In this document: positions 34,978-43,952 of the stretch, in pieces | How the letters are laid out: each line of letters opens with the position of its first letter | Numbering within the stretch: position 1 is the stretch's first letter | Source: an uncultured Pelagibacteraceae bacterium | Lineage (GTDB): Bacteria > Pseudomonadota > Alphaproteobacteria > Pelagibacterales > Pelagibacteraceae | Direction: 5' to 3' | DNA length: 64,000 bases | Assembly: GCA_902613755.1 (NCBI GenBank) | Contig: CACMIH010000007.1 | Coordinates: 29,383 to 93,382, forward strand | Program-made: the position numbers and the translations under genes | The notes under the pieces: generated by a model | Databases searched by the model: none | What the model was told of the DNA's origin: nothing | What the model saw: only the letters and a program-made list of their open reading frames with translations

Positions 34978-36575
34978 GCAAAGAAAAACTATATATATTT
35001 GATACTACATTACGTGATGGCGCACAAACTCAGGGTGTAGATTTTTCAATTGATGACAAGGAAAAAATATCATCTGCCTTAGATAATTTGGGTGTTGATT
35101 ATGTTGAGGGAGGCTGGCCAGGAGCAAATCCAACAGATACAGAGTTTTTTAATAAAGATCACAATTTCAAATCAACAAAGTTAACCGCATTTGGAATGAC
35201 TAAAAAATCAGAACATAGTGCTGAGAATGACCCAATGTTGTCTTCTTTAATTAATTCAAAAAGTACTTCAGTTTGTCTTTTTGGCAAATCATGGGATTTT
35301 CAAGTGGATGTTGCATTAGGAATAAGTAATGAGGAAAATTTAATTAACATTAGCGAAAGCACAAAACATATTGTTAAATCTGGCAAAGAGTTCATGTTTG
35401 ATGCTGAACATTTTTTTGATGGATATAAATCCAATCCCGAATATGCAATGTCATGTTTAAAAGCTGCATTTGATAATGGTGCAAGATGGATAGTATTATG
35501 TGACACAAATGGGGGAACACTCCCACATGAGATAACAAAAATTGTTTCTGAAGTTGGTAAGCAAATTCCTGGAAAAAATTTAGGAATTCATGCTCATAAT
35601 GATACCGAAAATGCAGTAGCCAATAGTCTTGCTGCAGTTCAAGCAGGTGTAAGACAAGTTCAAGGCACTATCAATGGTTTAGGAGAAAGATGCGGAAATG
35701 CTAATTTGATGTCATTAATACCCTCATTTTTTTTAAAGAAAGATTTTTCAGATAAGTTTGACTTAAGTATTAAAAGAGAAAATTTAAAAAATTTAACTCA
35801 ATGCTCAAGATTATTAGATGAGATATTAAATAGAAAACCTAATAAACATTTACCTTATGTAGGAGCTTCTGCTTTTTCTCACAAAGGTGGAATGCATGTT
35901 TCGGCTGTTCAAAAAGATCCTAAAACATATGAACATATTAATCCTGAAGAAGTCGGAAATTCTAGAAATATTGTCGTTTCAGATCAATCAGGACAATCTA
36001 ATATTATGTCAAGATTGAATTCAATAGGGATCAATGTTGAGAAAAGTGATCCAAAAATTAAAAAACTTTTAGATGAAGTTAAAGATAGAGAATTTATTGG
36101 TTACAGTTATGATGGCGCTGATGCATCTTTTGAACTATTGGCCCGAAGATTAATGGGGGAGATACCAAGATATATTTCTATTAATGAATATGATGTTTTG
36201 GTAAAGAAAGATAATGCAGGAGAAATCGTTTCTTATGCAAAAGCTCAATTAGAAGTAGATGGAGATAAAATTTTGTGTGAAGGAGAAGGAAATGGTCCTG
36301 TTAATGCTCTAGATAATGCTATTAGAAAGAATGTTAACAAGCTTGCTAAATATTCAGAATATTTAAAAGATCTAAGACTTGTTGACTATAAAGTTAGAAT
36401 ATTAAATACTGGTACAGAAGCTGTAACAAGAGTTAGCATTGAAAGTACAGACTCGAAAGGTGTTAATTGGTTCACTATTGGAGTATCACCAAATATCATT
36501 GATGCATCCTTTAAAGCTTTAGTAGATAGTCTAGATTATAAGTTATTTAAGGATAAAGCCCCTGGAAGTTTGTAA
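34974..36575 (+). CDS. cimA: Citramalate synthase (CimA-type)
   Basis: The 533-residue protein has an N-terminal HMGL-type TIM barrel with 'IFDTTLRDGAQTQGVDFS', the metal-site 'LGIHAHNDTENAVANSLAAVQAGVRQVQGTINGLGERCGNANL', and a C-terminal LeuA-dimer regulatory domain. These and its length match the 2-isopropylmalate synthase-like citramalate synthases, which combine pyruvate and acetyl-CoA to start threonine-independent isoleucine synthesis. The leucine-type substrate cannot be fully excluded, but the N-terminal motif set favours CimA. Confidence 0.88.
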   Translation: MSKEKLYIFDTTLRDGAQTQGVDFSIDDKEKISSALDNLGVDYVEGGWPGANPTDTEFFNKDHNFKSTKLTAFGMTKKSEHSAENDPMLSSLINSKSTSVCLFGKSWDFQVDVALGISNEENLINISESTKHIVKSGKEFMFDAEHFFDGYKSNPEYAMSCLKAAFDNGARWIVLCDTNGGTLPHEITKIVSEVGKQIPGKNLGIHAHNDTENAVANSLAAVQAGVRQVQGTINGLGERCGNANLMSLIPSFFLKKDFSDKFDLSIKRENLKNLTQCSRLLDEILNRKPNKHLPYVGASAFSHKGGMHVSAVQKDPKTYEHINPEEVGNSRNIVVSDQSGQSNIMSRLNSIGINVEKSDPKIKKLLDEVKDREFIGYSYDGADASFELLARRLMGEIPRYISINEYDVLVKKDNAGEIVSYAKAQLEVDGDKILCEGEGNGPVNALDNAIRKNVNKLAKYSEYLKDLRLVDYKVRILNTGTEAVTRVSIESTDSKGVNWFTIGVSPNIIDASFKALVDSLDYKLFKDKAPGSL

Positions 36576-36577
36576 CA

Positions 36578-37441
36578 ATGAAAATTAAAAAATTTTCAGA
36601 AAAACCGTTAAATTTTGAGACAAGAATTGGAGCAAAACCGGTCGTTTGTTATCCAAATACTAATATAGAAGAAAAAAATTTAAGTATTTTACATTCTGCA
36701 CGTGAGCATCTAGTTAAAAAAGATGAGATTATTATCCCACCAAGAGATGCAAAAATATTCGAGGTTAAATTTGGTGAGTTTTTTAGAATTGAAAGTGTAG
36801 AAGGACCTCAGGTAGGAGATTTGAATTTATTTAATTTAAATAATTTAGAAGAAAAATTCTATTCAGGTAAAACAAGAGCTCTCTATGGTACACATCTTTC
36901 AGTAGGAGATAAAATGTTTAGTAGTTTTCCATATCTCAGATCTTTAGCAACAATTACATGGGATACTTTAGATTGGTATGATTATGATAAAGATGGAGGA
37001 TCAGTTCATGATGTCATTGGAACAAGATGCGATCCTTACACCTCAAAACTTTTAAGCGATAATGATTATCATTATTGTTGTCATTCAAATTTAACAAGAG
37101 CTTTAGTCAAAGAAAAAAATGTTCAATTAGACCAAGCAGAAAAAATAGTTCATGATGTATTAAATGTTTTTATGTTAACTGGATTTACCAATGATACTAA
37201 ACAATATTTTATGAAAGCAAGTCCAGTTAGACCTGGTGATTACTTAGAGTTTTTTGCTGAAACAGATATATTGGGTGCTCTTTCTGCTTGTCCAGGTGGT
37301 GATTGTGGGTCTGAACATTCTTCTGATATAGCACAATGTTATCCACTAAAAGTTTCTATTTGGACAGTAGATCCGAAATATTTAAATGACATCAAACCAT
37401 CTGCTATTTCTAGTTATAACAGAAATCATGGCATAGACTAA
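36578..37441 (+). CDS. DUF1989 / urea carboxylase-associated family protein
   Basis: This 287-residue protein belongs to the DUF1989 family, seen in the 'VEGPQVGDLNLFNL' segment, a conserved Cys/His-rich centre ('GTRCDPYTSKLLSDNDYHYCCHSNLTRAL') and 'LSACPGGDCGSEHSSDIAQCYPLKVSIW'. Homologues are linked to urea carboxylase and to guanidine or amine metabolism, but here there is no such neighbour. It starts 2 bp after cimA and shares a base with trmJ (TAATG), so it is translated as part of this operon. Activity is unknown. Confidence 0.82.
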   Translation: MKIKKFSEKPLNFETRIGAKPVVCYPNTNIEEKNLSILHSAREHLVKKDEIIIPPRDAKIFEVKFGEFFRIESVEGPQVGDLNLFNLNNLEEKFYSGKTRALYGTHLSVGDKMFSSFPYLRSLATITWDTLDWYDYDKDGGSVHDVIGTRCDPYTSKLLSDNDYHYCCHSNLTRALVKEKNVQLDQAEKIVHDVLNVFMLTGFTNDTKQYFMKASPVRPGDYLEFFAETDILGALSACPGGDCGSEHSSDIAQCYPLKVSIWTVDPKYLNDIKPSAISSYNRNHGID

Positions 37442-38154
37442 TGTCAGCAAATAATATTTCTTTCATTTTACACAAGCCTCAGCTTTCTGAAAATATTGGA
37501 GCGTGTGCAAGAGGAATGAAAAATTTTAATTTTAATAAGCTTATTGTTGTTGATCCCAAACCAATATTTCCAAATGATAAAATTTTAGCAACCTCTGTAG
37601 GAGCAAAAAATGTAATCAATAAAGCTAAAAATTTTGAAAATTTGGAAAAATCTTTAAAAAATATTGATATTGTAATTGCAACATCTGCAAGATTTAGAAA
37701 TAAGAATATTAAACACATTCAATTAGAAGGTTTAAAAGAAATAAATTATAAAAAAAAGGTAGCTTTCTTGTTTGGATCAGAGGCATCTGGTTTGTCAAAC
37801 AACGAAATAAGTTATGCAAATTATACTCTTCAAATTCCAACAAATCCTGATTTTAAATCGTTAAATTTATCTCATAGCTTAATAATAATCGCACAATATG
37901 TATCAAATATAATAAATTTAAAAGTATCCTTTTTTAAGAAATCAAATAAAGTAAAATCAGCCTCCAAAAAAGATATAGTTACCATGGTAAATTTGTGTAT
38001 CAAAAATCTCGAGGAGGTTAATTTCTTTAAGTCGAAAGAGAAGAAGCCAATAATGCTTGAAAACCTGAGAAATATTTTTTACAGAATGGAATTATCAACC
38101 AAAGAATCACGTATTTTATCAGGTGTATTTGCGAGTTTAGGTAAAAAACGTTGA
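37441..38154 (+). CDS. trmJ: TrmJ-type SPOUT tRNA 2'-O-methyltransferase
   Basis: This 237-residue SPOUT methyltransferase has 'ENIGACARGMKNFNFNKLIVVDP' at the start and the trefoil-knot motifs 'AFLFGSEASGLSNNEISYA' and 'IPTNPDFKSLNLSHSLIIIAQY'. In the TrmJ/LasT group these enzymes methylate the ribose of residue 32 in tRNA anticodon loops. Specificity is inferred from the subgroup. It precedes rpsD by 40 bp. Confidence 0.87.
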   Translation: MSANNISFILHKPQLSENIGACARGMKNFNFNKLIVVDPKPIFPNDKILATSVGAKNVINKAKNFENLEKSLKNIDIVIATSARFRNKNIKHIQLEGLKEINYKKKVAFLFGSEASGLSNNEISYANYTLQIPTNPDFKSLNLSHSLIIIAQYVSNIINLKVSFFKKSNKVKSASKKDIVTMVNLCIKNLEEVNFFKSKEKKPIMLENLRNIFYRMELSTKESRILSGVFASLGKKR

Positions 38155-38194
38155 TTGACAAAATTAGGAGTAAGTTTATAAAGCCCACTATCGA

Positions 38195-38812
38195 ATGACA
38201 AAAAGATTAAACTCTAAACATAAAGTAGATAGAAGATTAAAAGTAAATCTATGGGGAAGACCTAAAAGCCCTTTTAACACTAGAGCTTATGGACCAGGCC
38301 AACATGGACAAACAAAAACATCTAAGCCATCAGATTATGGAATTCAGCTTCAAGCAAAGCAAAAATTAAAAGCGTATTATGGAAATATTAATGAAAGACA
38401 GTTTAGAAATATCTATAAAAAAGCTGTAATGCTTAAAGGTGATACAGGAGAGAATTTGATTGGCCTTCTGGAAAGAAGATTAGATGCAGTAATTTATAGA
38501 GCAAAATTTGCAACAACAATCTTTTCTGCTAGACAATTGATTAACCATGGTCATGTTAAAGTAAATGGAAAAAAAGTTAACATCGGTAGTTATTTAGTTC
38601 GAGAAGAAGATTCAATCGAAATAAGAGATAAATCTAAACAACTAGCGATTATTGATATTGCTCTAGCAAATAAAGAGAGAGAAACTCCAGAATATATTCA
38701 GATGGATGAAAAGAATAAGAAACTCAAATTTGTTAGAGTTCCAAAATTTGAGGAAGTTCCATATCCAATAGTTATGGAGCCCAACTTAGTAATTGAATAT
38801 TATTCTAGATAG
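38195..38812 (+). CDS. rpsD: 30S ribosomal protein S4
   Basis: The full-length (205 residues) S4 begins '[20 protein letters not shown]', has the typical '[15 protein letters not shown]' linker and the S4 RNA-binding domain '[43 protein letters not shown]'. It is a primary 16S rRNA binder. It has no partner ribosomal genes here; in alphaproteobacteria S4 is commonly a lone gene. Confidence 0.97.
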   Translation: MTKRLNSKHKVDRRLKVNLWGRPKSPFNTRAYGPGQHGQTKTSKPSDYGIQLQAKQKLKAYYGNINERQFRNIYKKAVMLKGDTGENLIGLLERRLDAVIYRAKFATTIFSARQLINHGHVKVNGKKVNIGSYLVREEDSIEIRDKSKQLAIIDIALANKERETPEYIQMDEKNKKLKFVRVPKFEEVPYPIVMEPNLVIEYYSR

Positions 38813-38816
38813 TTAA

Positions 38817-39497
38817 ATGATTAAAAGAACATCTCGAGAGCATGTTCTAAATATCCTTGAAGAAAATCGAAACAAATGGAAAATACTAGACATTGGTTGT
38901 AGTGTCGATGCTATTGAATATGCAAATACTACAGCAGATATTCAAAATCTTGATAATTTTTACAAGAGTAAAAATAAAGAATTTGTTTTAATTCAAAGTA
39001 AAGATTTACCATTTAAAGACAACCAATTTGATTTTGTTTATGCAAGTCATGTTATTGAACATGTTGAGGATGTTGGGTATTTTATTAAAGAACTTCAAAG
39101 AATATCAAAGCAAGGTTATATTGAACTTCCAACAATGTTGGAGGATAATATAATTTTATCTGAAAATAATATTAAAGACCATAAATGGTTTTTTAAATTT
39201 GATGATGTTAATAATATTCTTTTAGCTGAGAGAAAAAAACAGCTTATAGAACCTTTTATTACTCACGGAGTATTATTTGGATCTTTGAGAAAAAATTTTA
39301 GAAGCAGTTTAGTATTAGAACTTTTTTGGGAAAATGAAATAGATTATGAATTTAAAAATTTTACTGTTCCATCAAAAAAAACATTCTTTATTCAGATAAT
39401 TAAAAAATATTTAAGCTATTTAATTAGGACGAATAAATTAATATCGTCAATTTTATTAATACTATTGATTTTATTGTTAATTAATTTTTTGACTTAA
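38817..39497 (+). CDS. SAM-dependent methyltransferase with C-terminal membrane anchor
   Basis: The 226-residue protein has a class I methyltransferase core: 'WKILDIGCSVDAIEYAN' (motif I, degenerate after the usual GxG), 'DLPFKDNQFDFVYASHVIEHVEDVGYFIKELQRISKQGYIELP' (motifs II-III region with the metal-independent SAM pocket). Residues about 205-225 are a continuous hydrophobic segment, a likely tail anchor. Only 4 bp separate it from rpsD and it overlaps grxD convergently by 17 bp. The acceptor is unknown; a membrane lipid or glycan is plausible. Confidence 0.7.
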   Translation: MIKRTSREHVLNILEENRNKWKILDIGCSVDAIEYANTTADIQNLDNFYKSKNKEFVLIQSKDLPFKDNQFDFVYASHVIEHVEDVGYFIKELQRISKQGYIELPTMLEDNIILSENNIKDHKWFFKFDDVNNILLAERKKQLIEPFITHGVLFGSLRKNFRSSLVLELFWENEIDYEFKNFTVPSKKTFFIQIIKKYLSYLIRTNKLISSILLILLILLLINFLT

Positions 39498-39819
39498 AAT
39501 TTATTCCTTTATCATCAAAAAGTTTAGCTAATTCACCATTTTCATACATTTCTTTAATTATGTCACACCCACCTATAAATTCATTTTTTACATATAGTTG
39601 AGGGATAGTTGGCCAGTCACTATATGATTTAATCCCTTCTCTTAGATTTTGATTTTCTAAAACATTTACACCTTTAAAGTTTACTTCAAGTATTTTTAAA
39701 ATATTTGAAACAGCCATCGAAAACCCACATTGTGGTGCATCAGGCGTTCCTTTCATAAATAAACAAACTTCGTTATTTTCAATTTCATTTTTAATTAAAT
39801 CATTTGTTTGTTGATCCAT
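39481..39819 (-). CDS. grxD: Monothiol glutaredoxin (Grx4/GrxD)
   Basis: This 112-residue protein has the CGFS active site ('KGTPDAPQCGFSMAVSNILK'), the 'WPTIPQLYV' cis-Pro stretch and the 'GGCDIIKEMYENGEL' glutathione-binding tail. Grx4 proteins bind glutathione-ligated [2Fe-2S] clusters and deliver iron-sulfur clusters. It is directly downstream of bolA (2-bp gap), the usual partner. Its stop overlaps the methyltransferase gene. Confidence 0.94.
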   Translation of the reverse strand: MDQQTNDLIKNEIENNEVCLFMKGTPDAPQCGFSMAVSNILKILEVNFKGVNVLENQNLREGIKSYSDWPTIPQLYVKNEFIGGCDIIKEMYENGELAKLFDDKGINFKSKN

Positions 39820-39821
39820 TT

Positions 39822-40052
39822 TTAACTCTCCTTAGTTTTAATTGCTAATGCATGAAGCTCATTACCCATTCTACCTTTCAATGAATTATAAACCATTTTA
39901 TGTTGTTCTATTTTACTTTTTCCAGAAAATTGAGACGAGGTAACTGTTGCTGAATAATGATTTCCATCACCAGCTAAATCTTGTATCTCCACTATAGCAT
40001 CTGGCATCGCCTTTTTTATAAAGTTCTCAATTTCTTTTAGATCCATTGCCAT
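39822..40052 (-). CDS. bolA: BolA-family protein
   Basis: The 76-residue BolA fold is seen in 'IENFIKKAMPDAIVEIQDLAGDGNHYSATVTSSQF' and the 'KSKIEQHKMVYNSLKGRMGNELHALAIKTKES' C-terminal helix with the conserved His ligand. It partners Grx4 in binding a shared [2Fe-2S] cluster. It overlaps purL by one base, so it belongs to the long purine operon. Confidence 0.93.
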   Translation of the reverse strand: MAMDLKEIENFIKKAMPDAIVEIQDLAGDGNHYSATVTSSQFSGKSKIEQHKMVYNSLKGRMGNELHALAIKTKES

Positions 40053-42244
40053 TATTTACTCATGTAGTTTGTTAACCAACTTTTATTAGAAGTTGATAAT
40101 TCGTCAATTGTAACTTTTGTCTTATCGTTAATATATAGTTCATTTTCTGTAATAATGCCAAGTTCATCAAAATGTACCGCATTTTTATTCAATATATCTG
40201 TAACTTTTTTTAAATCTTTATTACTTATTTCCAAAATATACCTACCTTGATCCTCTCCAAAAAAATATTCCATTTCATTTATCAAATACTTAGGTCTTTT
40301 GATATTGATTCCCTTATTTCCCTTTATACACATTTTTGCAACAGCAGTAATAATTCCTCCTAGAGATACATCATGAGCACTTTTAATTAAATTATTTTCA
40401 ATAAGTTTAAGAAGTGTTTCTCCATTATTTTTTTCATTAAATAAATTTATTTCTGGAGGAGGACCATTTTTTTCGTCTAAAACATTTCTTGCAAATAAAC
40501 TTTGATCTATATGACCTTCAGTTTTTCCAATAACTAAAACTATGTTATTTATTTCTTTAAATTGCATAGTAATCATTTTTTTGTAATTTTTTATCAATCC
40601 CACACCACCAATTGAAGGTGTAGGCTTGATACCCTCATCTTTTGTTTGATTGTAAAAAGAAACATTTCCGGAAACTACTGGAAAATTTAAATATTCACTT
40701 GCTTCACCTATACCTTGAACACATTCAACAAACTCACCCATATTTTCTTCATTTTCAGGACTACCAAAATTTAAACAATTGGTAATAGCAATTGGTTTTG
40801 CACCAACAGCTATAAGATTTCTGAAACTTTCGCAAACTACTTGTTTACCACCAGTTAAAGGATGAGCCCAACAATAAACTGCAGAAGAGTCTACAGAAGC
40901 AGCTATAGCTTTATCTGTTCCATGAACTCTTACAACACCTGCATCTCCACCCGGTTTTTGTATCGTATCTCCCATGACAGTATGATCGTATTGTTCCCAA
41001 ATCCACTCTTTACTACATACATTTGGATTTGATAAAATTTTTTTTAAAACATCAATAATTTTTAAATGTTTAATATCTTCCTTTTTAATTTTATTCTTTT
41101 TAGGAAGTTTGGCTTTTTTCCATTTTCGATTGTACATAGGAGAGTTTTCAACCAAGGTATTAACTGGTATGTCTGCAACTTTATTATCATCAAAATAAAG
41201 CTCTATTTTTTTTGATTTAGTAGTTTTACCAATTACAGCAAAATCTAAATTCCATTTATCAAATATTTTTTTTGCATGTTCTTCTTTTCCATTTTCTAAA
41301 ACAATTAACATTCTTTCTTGGCTCTCAGATAGCATAATTTCGTAAGGTGTCATCTTCGTTTCTCTGCACGGTACTTTGTTTAAATTAATTTCTATACCTA
41401 GATTTCCTTTTGATGCCATTTCAATACTTGAAGAAGTTAAACCAGCGGCACCCATATCTTGGATAGCTATAATTGAGTCTCCAGCCATTAACTCCAAACA
41501 AGCTTCTAATAAAAGTTTTTCAGTAAATGGGTCTCCCACTTGAACTGTTGGTTTTTTTTCTTCAATTTTTTCATCAAAACTAGCTGAGGCCATACTAGCC
41601 CCATGAATTCCATCTCTTCCTGTTTTCGATCCAACATAGATTACAGGTTTGTTTAAACCAGCAGCTTTAGAGTAAAAGATTTTATCTTTTTTAACTAGTC
41701 CCAAAGTCATGGCATTGACTAAAATATTGCCGTTATAAGAGCTATCAAAACTTGTTTGACCAGCAATTGTTGGGACACCCATACAGTTTCCATAACCTCC
41801 TATGCCATGAACCACACCTCTCAGCAAATTTTTAGTTTTTTTATGTTGTGGCGATCCAAAATGAATGGAGTTCAAGTTAGCTATTGGTCTTGCACCCATT
41901 GTAAATACATCACGCATTATTCCTCCAACACCGGTTGCAGCACCCTGATACGGTTCAATAAATGAAGGGTGATTATGACTTTCTATTTTGAAAACTATTG
42001 CATCATTATCCTCAATATCGATAACACCAGCATTTTCTCCAGGACCTTGAATAACTTTCTTTCCTTTAGTAGGTAGTTTTTTTAAATGTAGTCTTGATGA
42101 TTTATAAGAACAATGTTCATTCCACATTGCAGAAAAAATTCCTAGTTCTGTAATATTTGGAGTTCTCTTTAATAGTTCACAAATTTTAGAATATTCATCT
42201 TTCTTTAAACCGTGATCAATTGCTACTTGTTCGTTTACAATCAT
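40052..42244 (-). CDS. purL: Phosphoribosylformylglycinamidine synthase, PurL subunit
   Basis: This is the small-type PurL of 730 residues: 'GIFSAMWNEHCSYKSS' at the start, 'NAGVIDIEDNDAIVFKIESHNHPSFIEPYQGAATGVGG' (ATP and FGAR sites), 'IQDMGAAGLTSSSIEMA' and 'VSLGGIITAVAKMC' in its two ATP-grasp-like AIRS repeats. Unlike the large gammaproteobacterial form it needs PurQ and PurS, both adjacent. It overlaps purQ by 4 bp. Confidence 0.97.
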   Translation of the reverse strand: MIVNEQVAIDHGLKKDEYSKICELLKRTPNITELGIFSAMWNEHCSYKSSRLHLKKLPTKGKKVIQGPGENAGVIDIEDNDAIVFKIESHNHPSFIEPYQGAATGVGGIMRDVFTMGARPIANLNSIHFGSPQHKKTKNLLRGVVHGIGGYGNCMGVPTIAGQTSFDSSYNGNILVNAMTLGLVKKDKIFYSKAAGLNKPVIYVGSKTGRDGIHGASMASASFDEKIEEKKPTVQVGDPFTEKLLLEACLELMAGDSIIAIQDMGAAGLTSSSIEMASKGNLGIEINLNKVPCRETKMTPYEIMLSESQERMLIVLENGKEEHAKKIFDKWNLDFAVIGKTTKSKKIELYFDDNKVADIPVNTLVENSPMYNRKWKKAKLPKKNKIKKEDIKHLKIIDVLKKILSNPNVCSKEWIWEQYDHTVMGDTIQKPGGDAGVVRVHGTDKAIAASVDSSAVYCWAHPLTGGKQVVCESFRNLIAVGAKPIAITNCLNFGSPENEENMGEFVECVQGIGEASEYLNFPVVSGNVSFYNQTKDEGIKPTPSIGGVGLIKNYKKMITMQFKEINNIVLVIGKTEGHIDQSLFARNVLDEKNGPPPEINLFNEKNNGETLLKLIENNLIKSAHDVSLGGIITAVAKMCIKGNKGINIKRPKYLINEMEYFFGEDQGRYILEISNKDLKKVTDILNKNAVHFDELGIITENELYINDKTKVTIDELSTSNKSWLTNYMSK

Positions 42245-42924
42245 TTTAAGTTGTTTATTAGGTTTTTAAAAAATAATGATCCGTCCTCACCAGATAGAGA
42301 TGTATCAATCATTCTTTCAGGGTGGGGCATCATTCCTAGAACATTTTTTTCTTTATTAAATATACCAGCAATATTTTTTATAGATCCATTAGGATTGAAT
42401 TGATCTTCTATATTTCCATTTTTATCACAATAGTTAATAGCTATTTGACTATTATCTTCAATTTCTTTTAATTGATCATTAGTACAAAAATAATTTCCTT
42501 CATTATGAGCTATATGAAATTCTAAAACTTCGTTATTAACATTTTTAAAATATTTATTATTTTTATCGTTAATTTTTATAAAAACGTTTTTACAAATAAA
42601 TTCTAAATATTTGTTCCTAAGCAAAACACCAGGAACCAAACCAGTTTCAACCAATATTTGAAATCCATTACAGATACCCATAACCATACCACCTGAATTT
42701 GCAAAATTAATTACAGACTGCATTATTTTCGATTTAGATGCCATACTTCCACATCTCAAGTAATCACCATACGAAAACCCACCTGGCAATACAACTAAAT
42801 CACTTTTTGGTAATTCAGCATCAGCATGCCAAACCATTTTATTTTTAAATCCAAATTTCTTCAAAGCGACATCCATGTCTCTGTCGCAATTTGAACCAGG
42901 AAAAGTAATAACTGATGATTTCAT
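42241..42924 (-). CDS. purQ: Phosphoribosylformylglycinamidine synthase, PurQ glutaminase subunit
   Basis: The 227-residue class I glutamine amidotransferase has 'SSVITFPGSNCDRDMDVALK' at the start, the nucleophile elbow 'MGICNGFQILVETGLVPG', and His/Glu in 'MMPHPERMID'. It supplies ammonia to PurL. It overlaps purL by 4 bp and is 3 bp from purS. Confidence 0.97.
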   Translation of the reverse strand: MKSSVITFPGSNCDRDMDVALKKFGFKNKMVWHADAELPKSDLVVLPGGFSYGDYLRCGSMASKSKIMQSVINFANSGGMVMGICNGFQILVETGLVPGVLLRNKYLEFICKNVFIKINDKNNKYFKNVNNEVLEFHIAHNEGNYFCTNDQLKEIEDNSQIAINYCDKNGNIEDQFNPNGSIKNIAGIFNKEKNVLGMMPHPERMIDTSLSGEDGSLFFKNLINNLK

Positions 42925-42927
42925 TAA

Positions 42928-43170
42928 TTACTTTGAATCAATAATTTTATAATTTTCAATTACAAGATTTGCCAAAAGTTTTTTACACATGTCTTCAACT
43001 TTTGCTTTTGCTTTATCATTATTAGTTTCTTTTGTGTCTATTTCAAAATATTTACCTTGTCTAACTTCATTAACATCATTAAAACCCATTCCTTCTAGAG
43101 TTTGATGAATAACTTTTCCTTGTGGATCAAGAACATCTTTTTTTAAAGTTATAATTACAGAAATTTTCAT
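42928..43170 (-). CDS. purS: Phosphoribosylformylglycinamidine synthase, PurS subunit
   Basis: The 80-residue sequence 'ISVIITLKKDVLDPQGKVIHQTLEGMGFNDVNEVRQGKYFEID' is the classic PurS start; it bridges PurL and PurQ. Its ATG lies inside the end of purC (4-bp overlap). Confidence 0.96.
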   Translation of the reverse strand: MKISVIITLKKDVLDPQGKVIHQTLEGMGFNDVNEVRQGKYFEIDTKETNNDKAKAKVEDMCKKLLANLVIENYKIIDSK

Positions 43171-43952
43171 TTCTTCTTTCTTTTTACTGATGAAAGTTGG
43201 GTGACATTTACAGCAGAAACATTTGATTGTTCATGAAGTATCCCAAGTCTTTTTGCAACTTCTGTATAAGCAGGAATAAGGTCTCCTAAATCTTTTCTAA
43301 ATCTGTCTTTATCAAGTTTTTTATCTGTTAAAGCATCCCACAATCTACATGTATCAGGGCTTATCTCATCAGCTAATATAATTTGAGTTTTTTCACTTTC
43401 ATGAGTGAGGCCAAATTCAACTTTAAAATCTACTAATTTTATTCCGACGCCTCTAAACATTCCTAATAAAAAATCATTTAATCTAGATAAATTTACATCT
43501 ATCAAATCAAGTTGCATTACATTAAGCCAATTAAAAATTAAAATATGCTCACGACTAATTATTGGATCTCCAAGCTTATCATCTTTCAGACAGTATTCTA
43601 TTAATGGCCGTTCAAGGACAGTTCCTTCCTCGATACCCAATCTTTTAGTTAATGATCCAGTTGCAATATTTCTTACTATAAATTCTATTGGTATTATATC
43701 AACTAGCTTGACTAATTGTTCTCTCATATTAATTCTTTTTACTAAATGATTTTTAATTCCAATTTCAGATAAATTTGAGAGTATATGTTCAGATATTCTA
43801 TTATTTAGAACACCTTTACCCTCAATTGTAGTTTTTTTTTGATTATTGAATGCAGTTGCATCATCCTTAAAATATTGAATAACTAAGTTTTTATCATTTG
43901 TTGCATAAATGATTTTAGCTTTTCCTTCATATAATTTTTTACCTTTTTTCAT
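43167..43952 (-). CDS. purC: SAICAR synthetase
   Basis: This 261-residue enzyme shows 'KGKKLYEGKAKIIYATNDKNLVIQYFKDDATAFN' (ATP-binding beta-hairpin), 'IEFIVRNIATGSLTKRLGIEEG', 'VDFKVEFG' and 'LADEISPDTCRLWD'. It ligates aspartate to CAIR in purine synthesis. It shares its start base with the end of purB. Confidence 0.96.
   Translation of the reverse strand: MKKGKKLYEGKAKIIYATNDKNLVIQYFKDDATAFNNQKKTTIEGKGVLNNRISEHILSNLSEIGIKNHLVKRINMREQLVKLVDIIPIEFIVRNIATGSLTKRLGIEEGTVLERPLIEYCLKDDKLGDPIISREHILIFNWLNVMQLDLIDVNLSRLNDFLLGMFRGVGIKLVDFKVEFGLTHESEKTQIILADEISPDTCRLWDALTDKKLDKDRFRKDLGDLIPAYTEVAKRLGILHEQSNVSAVNVTQLSSVKRKKK

Noticed and set aside
43405..43749. Plus-strand frame opposite purC
   Set aside because: Entirely antisense to a well-conserved purine gene; composition is that of a reverse complement.
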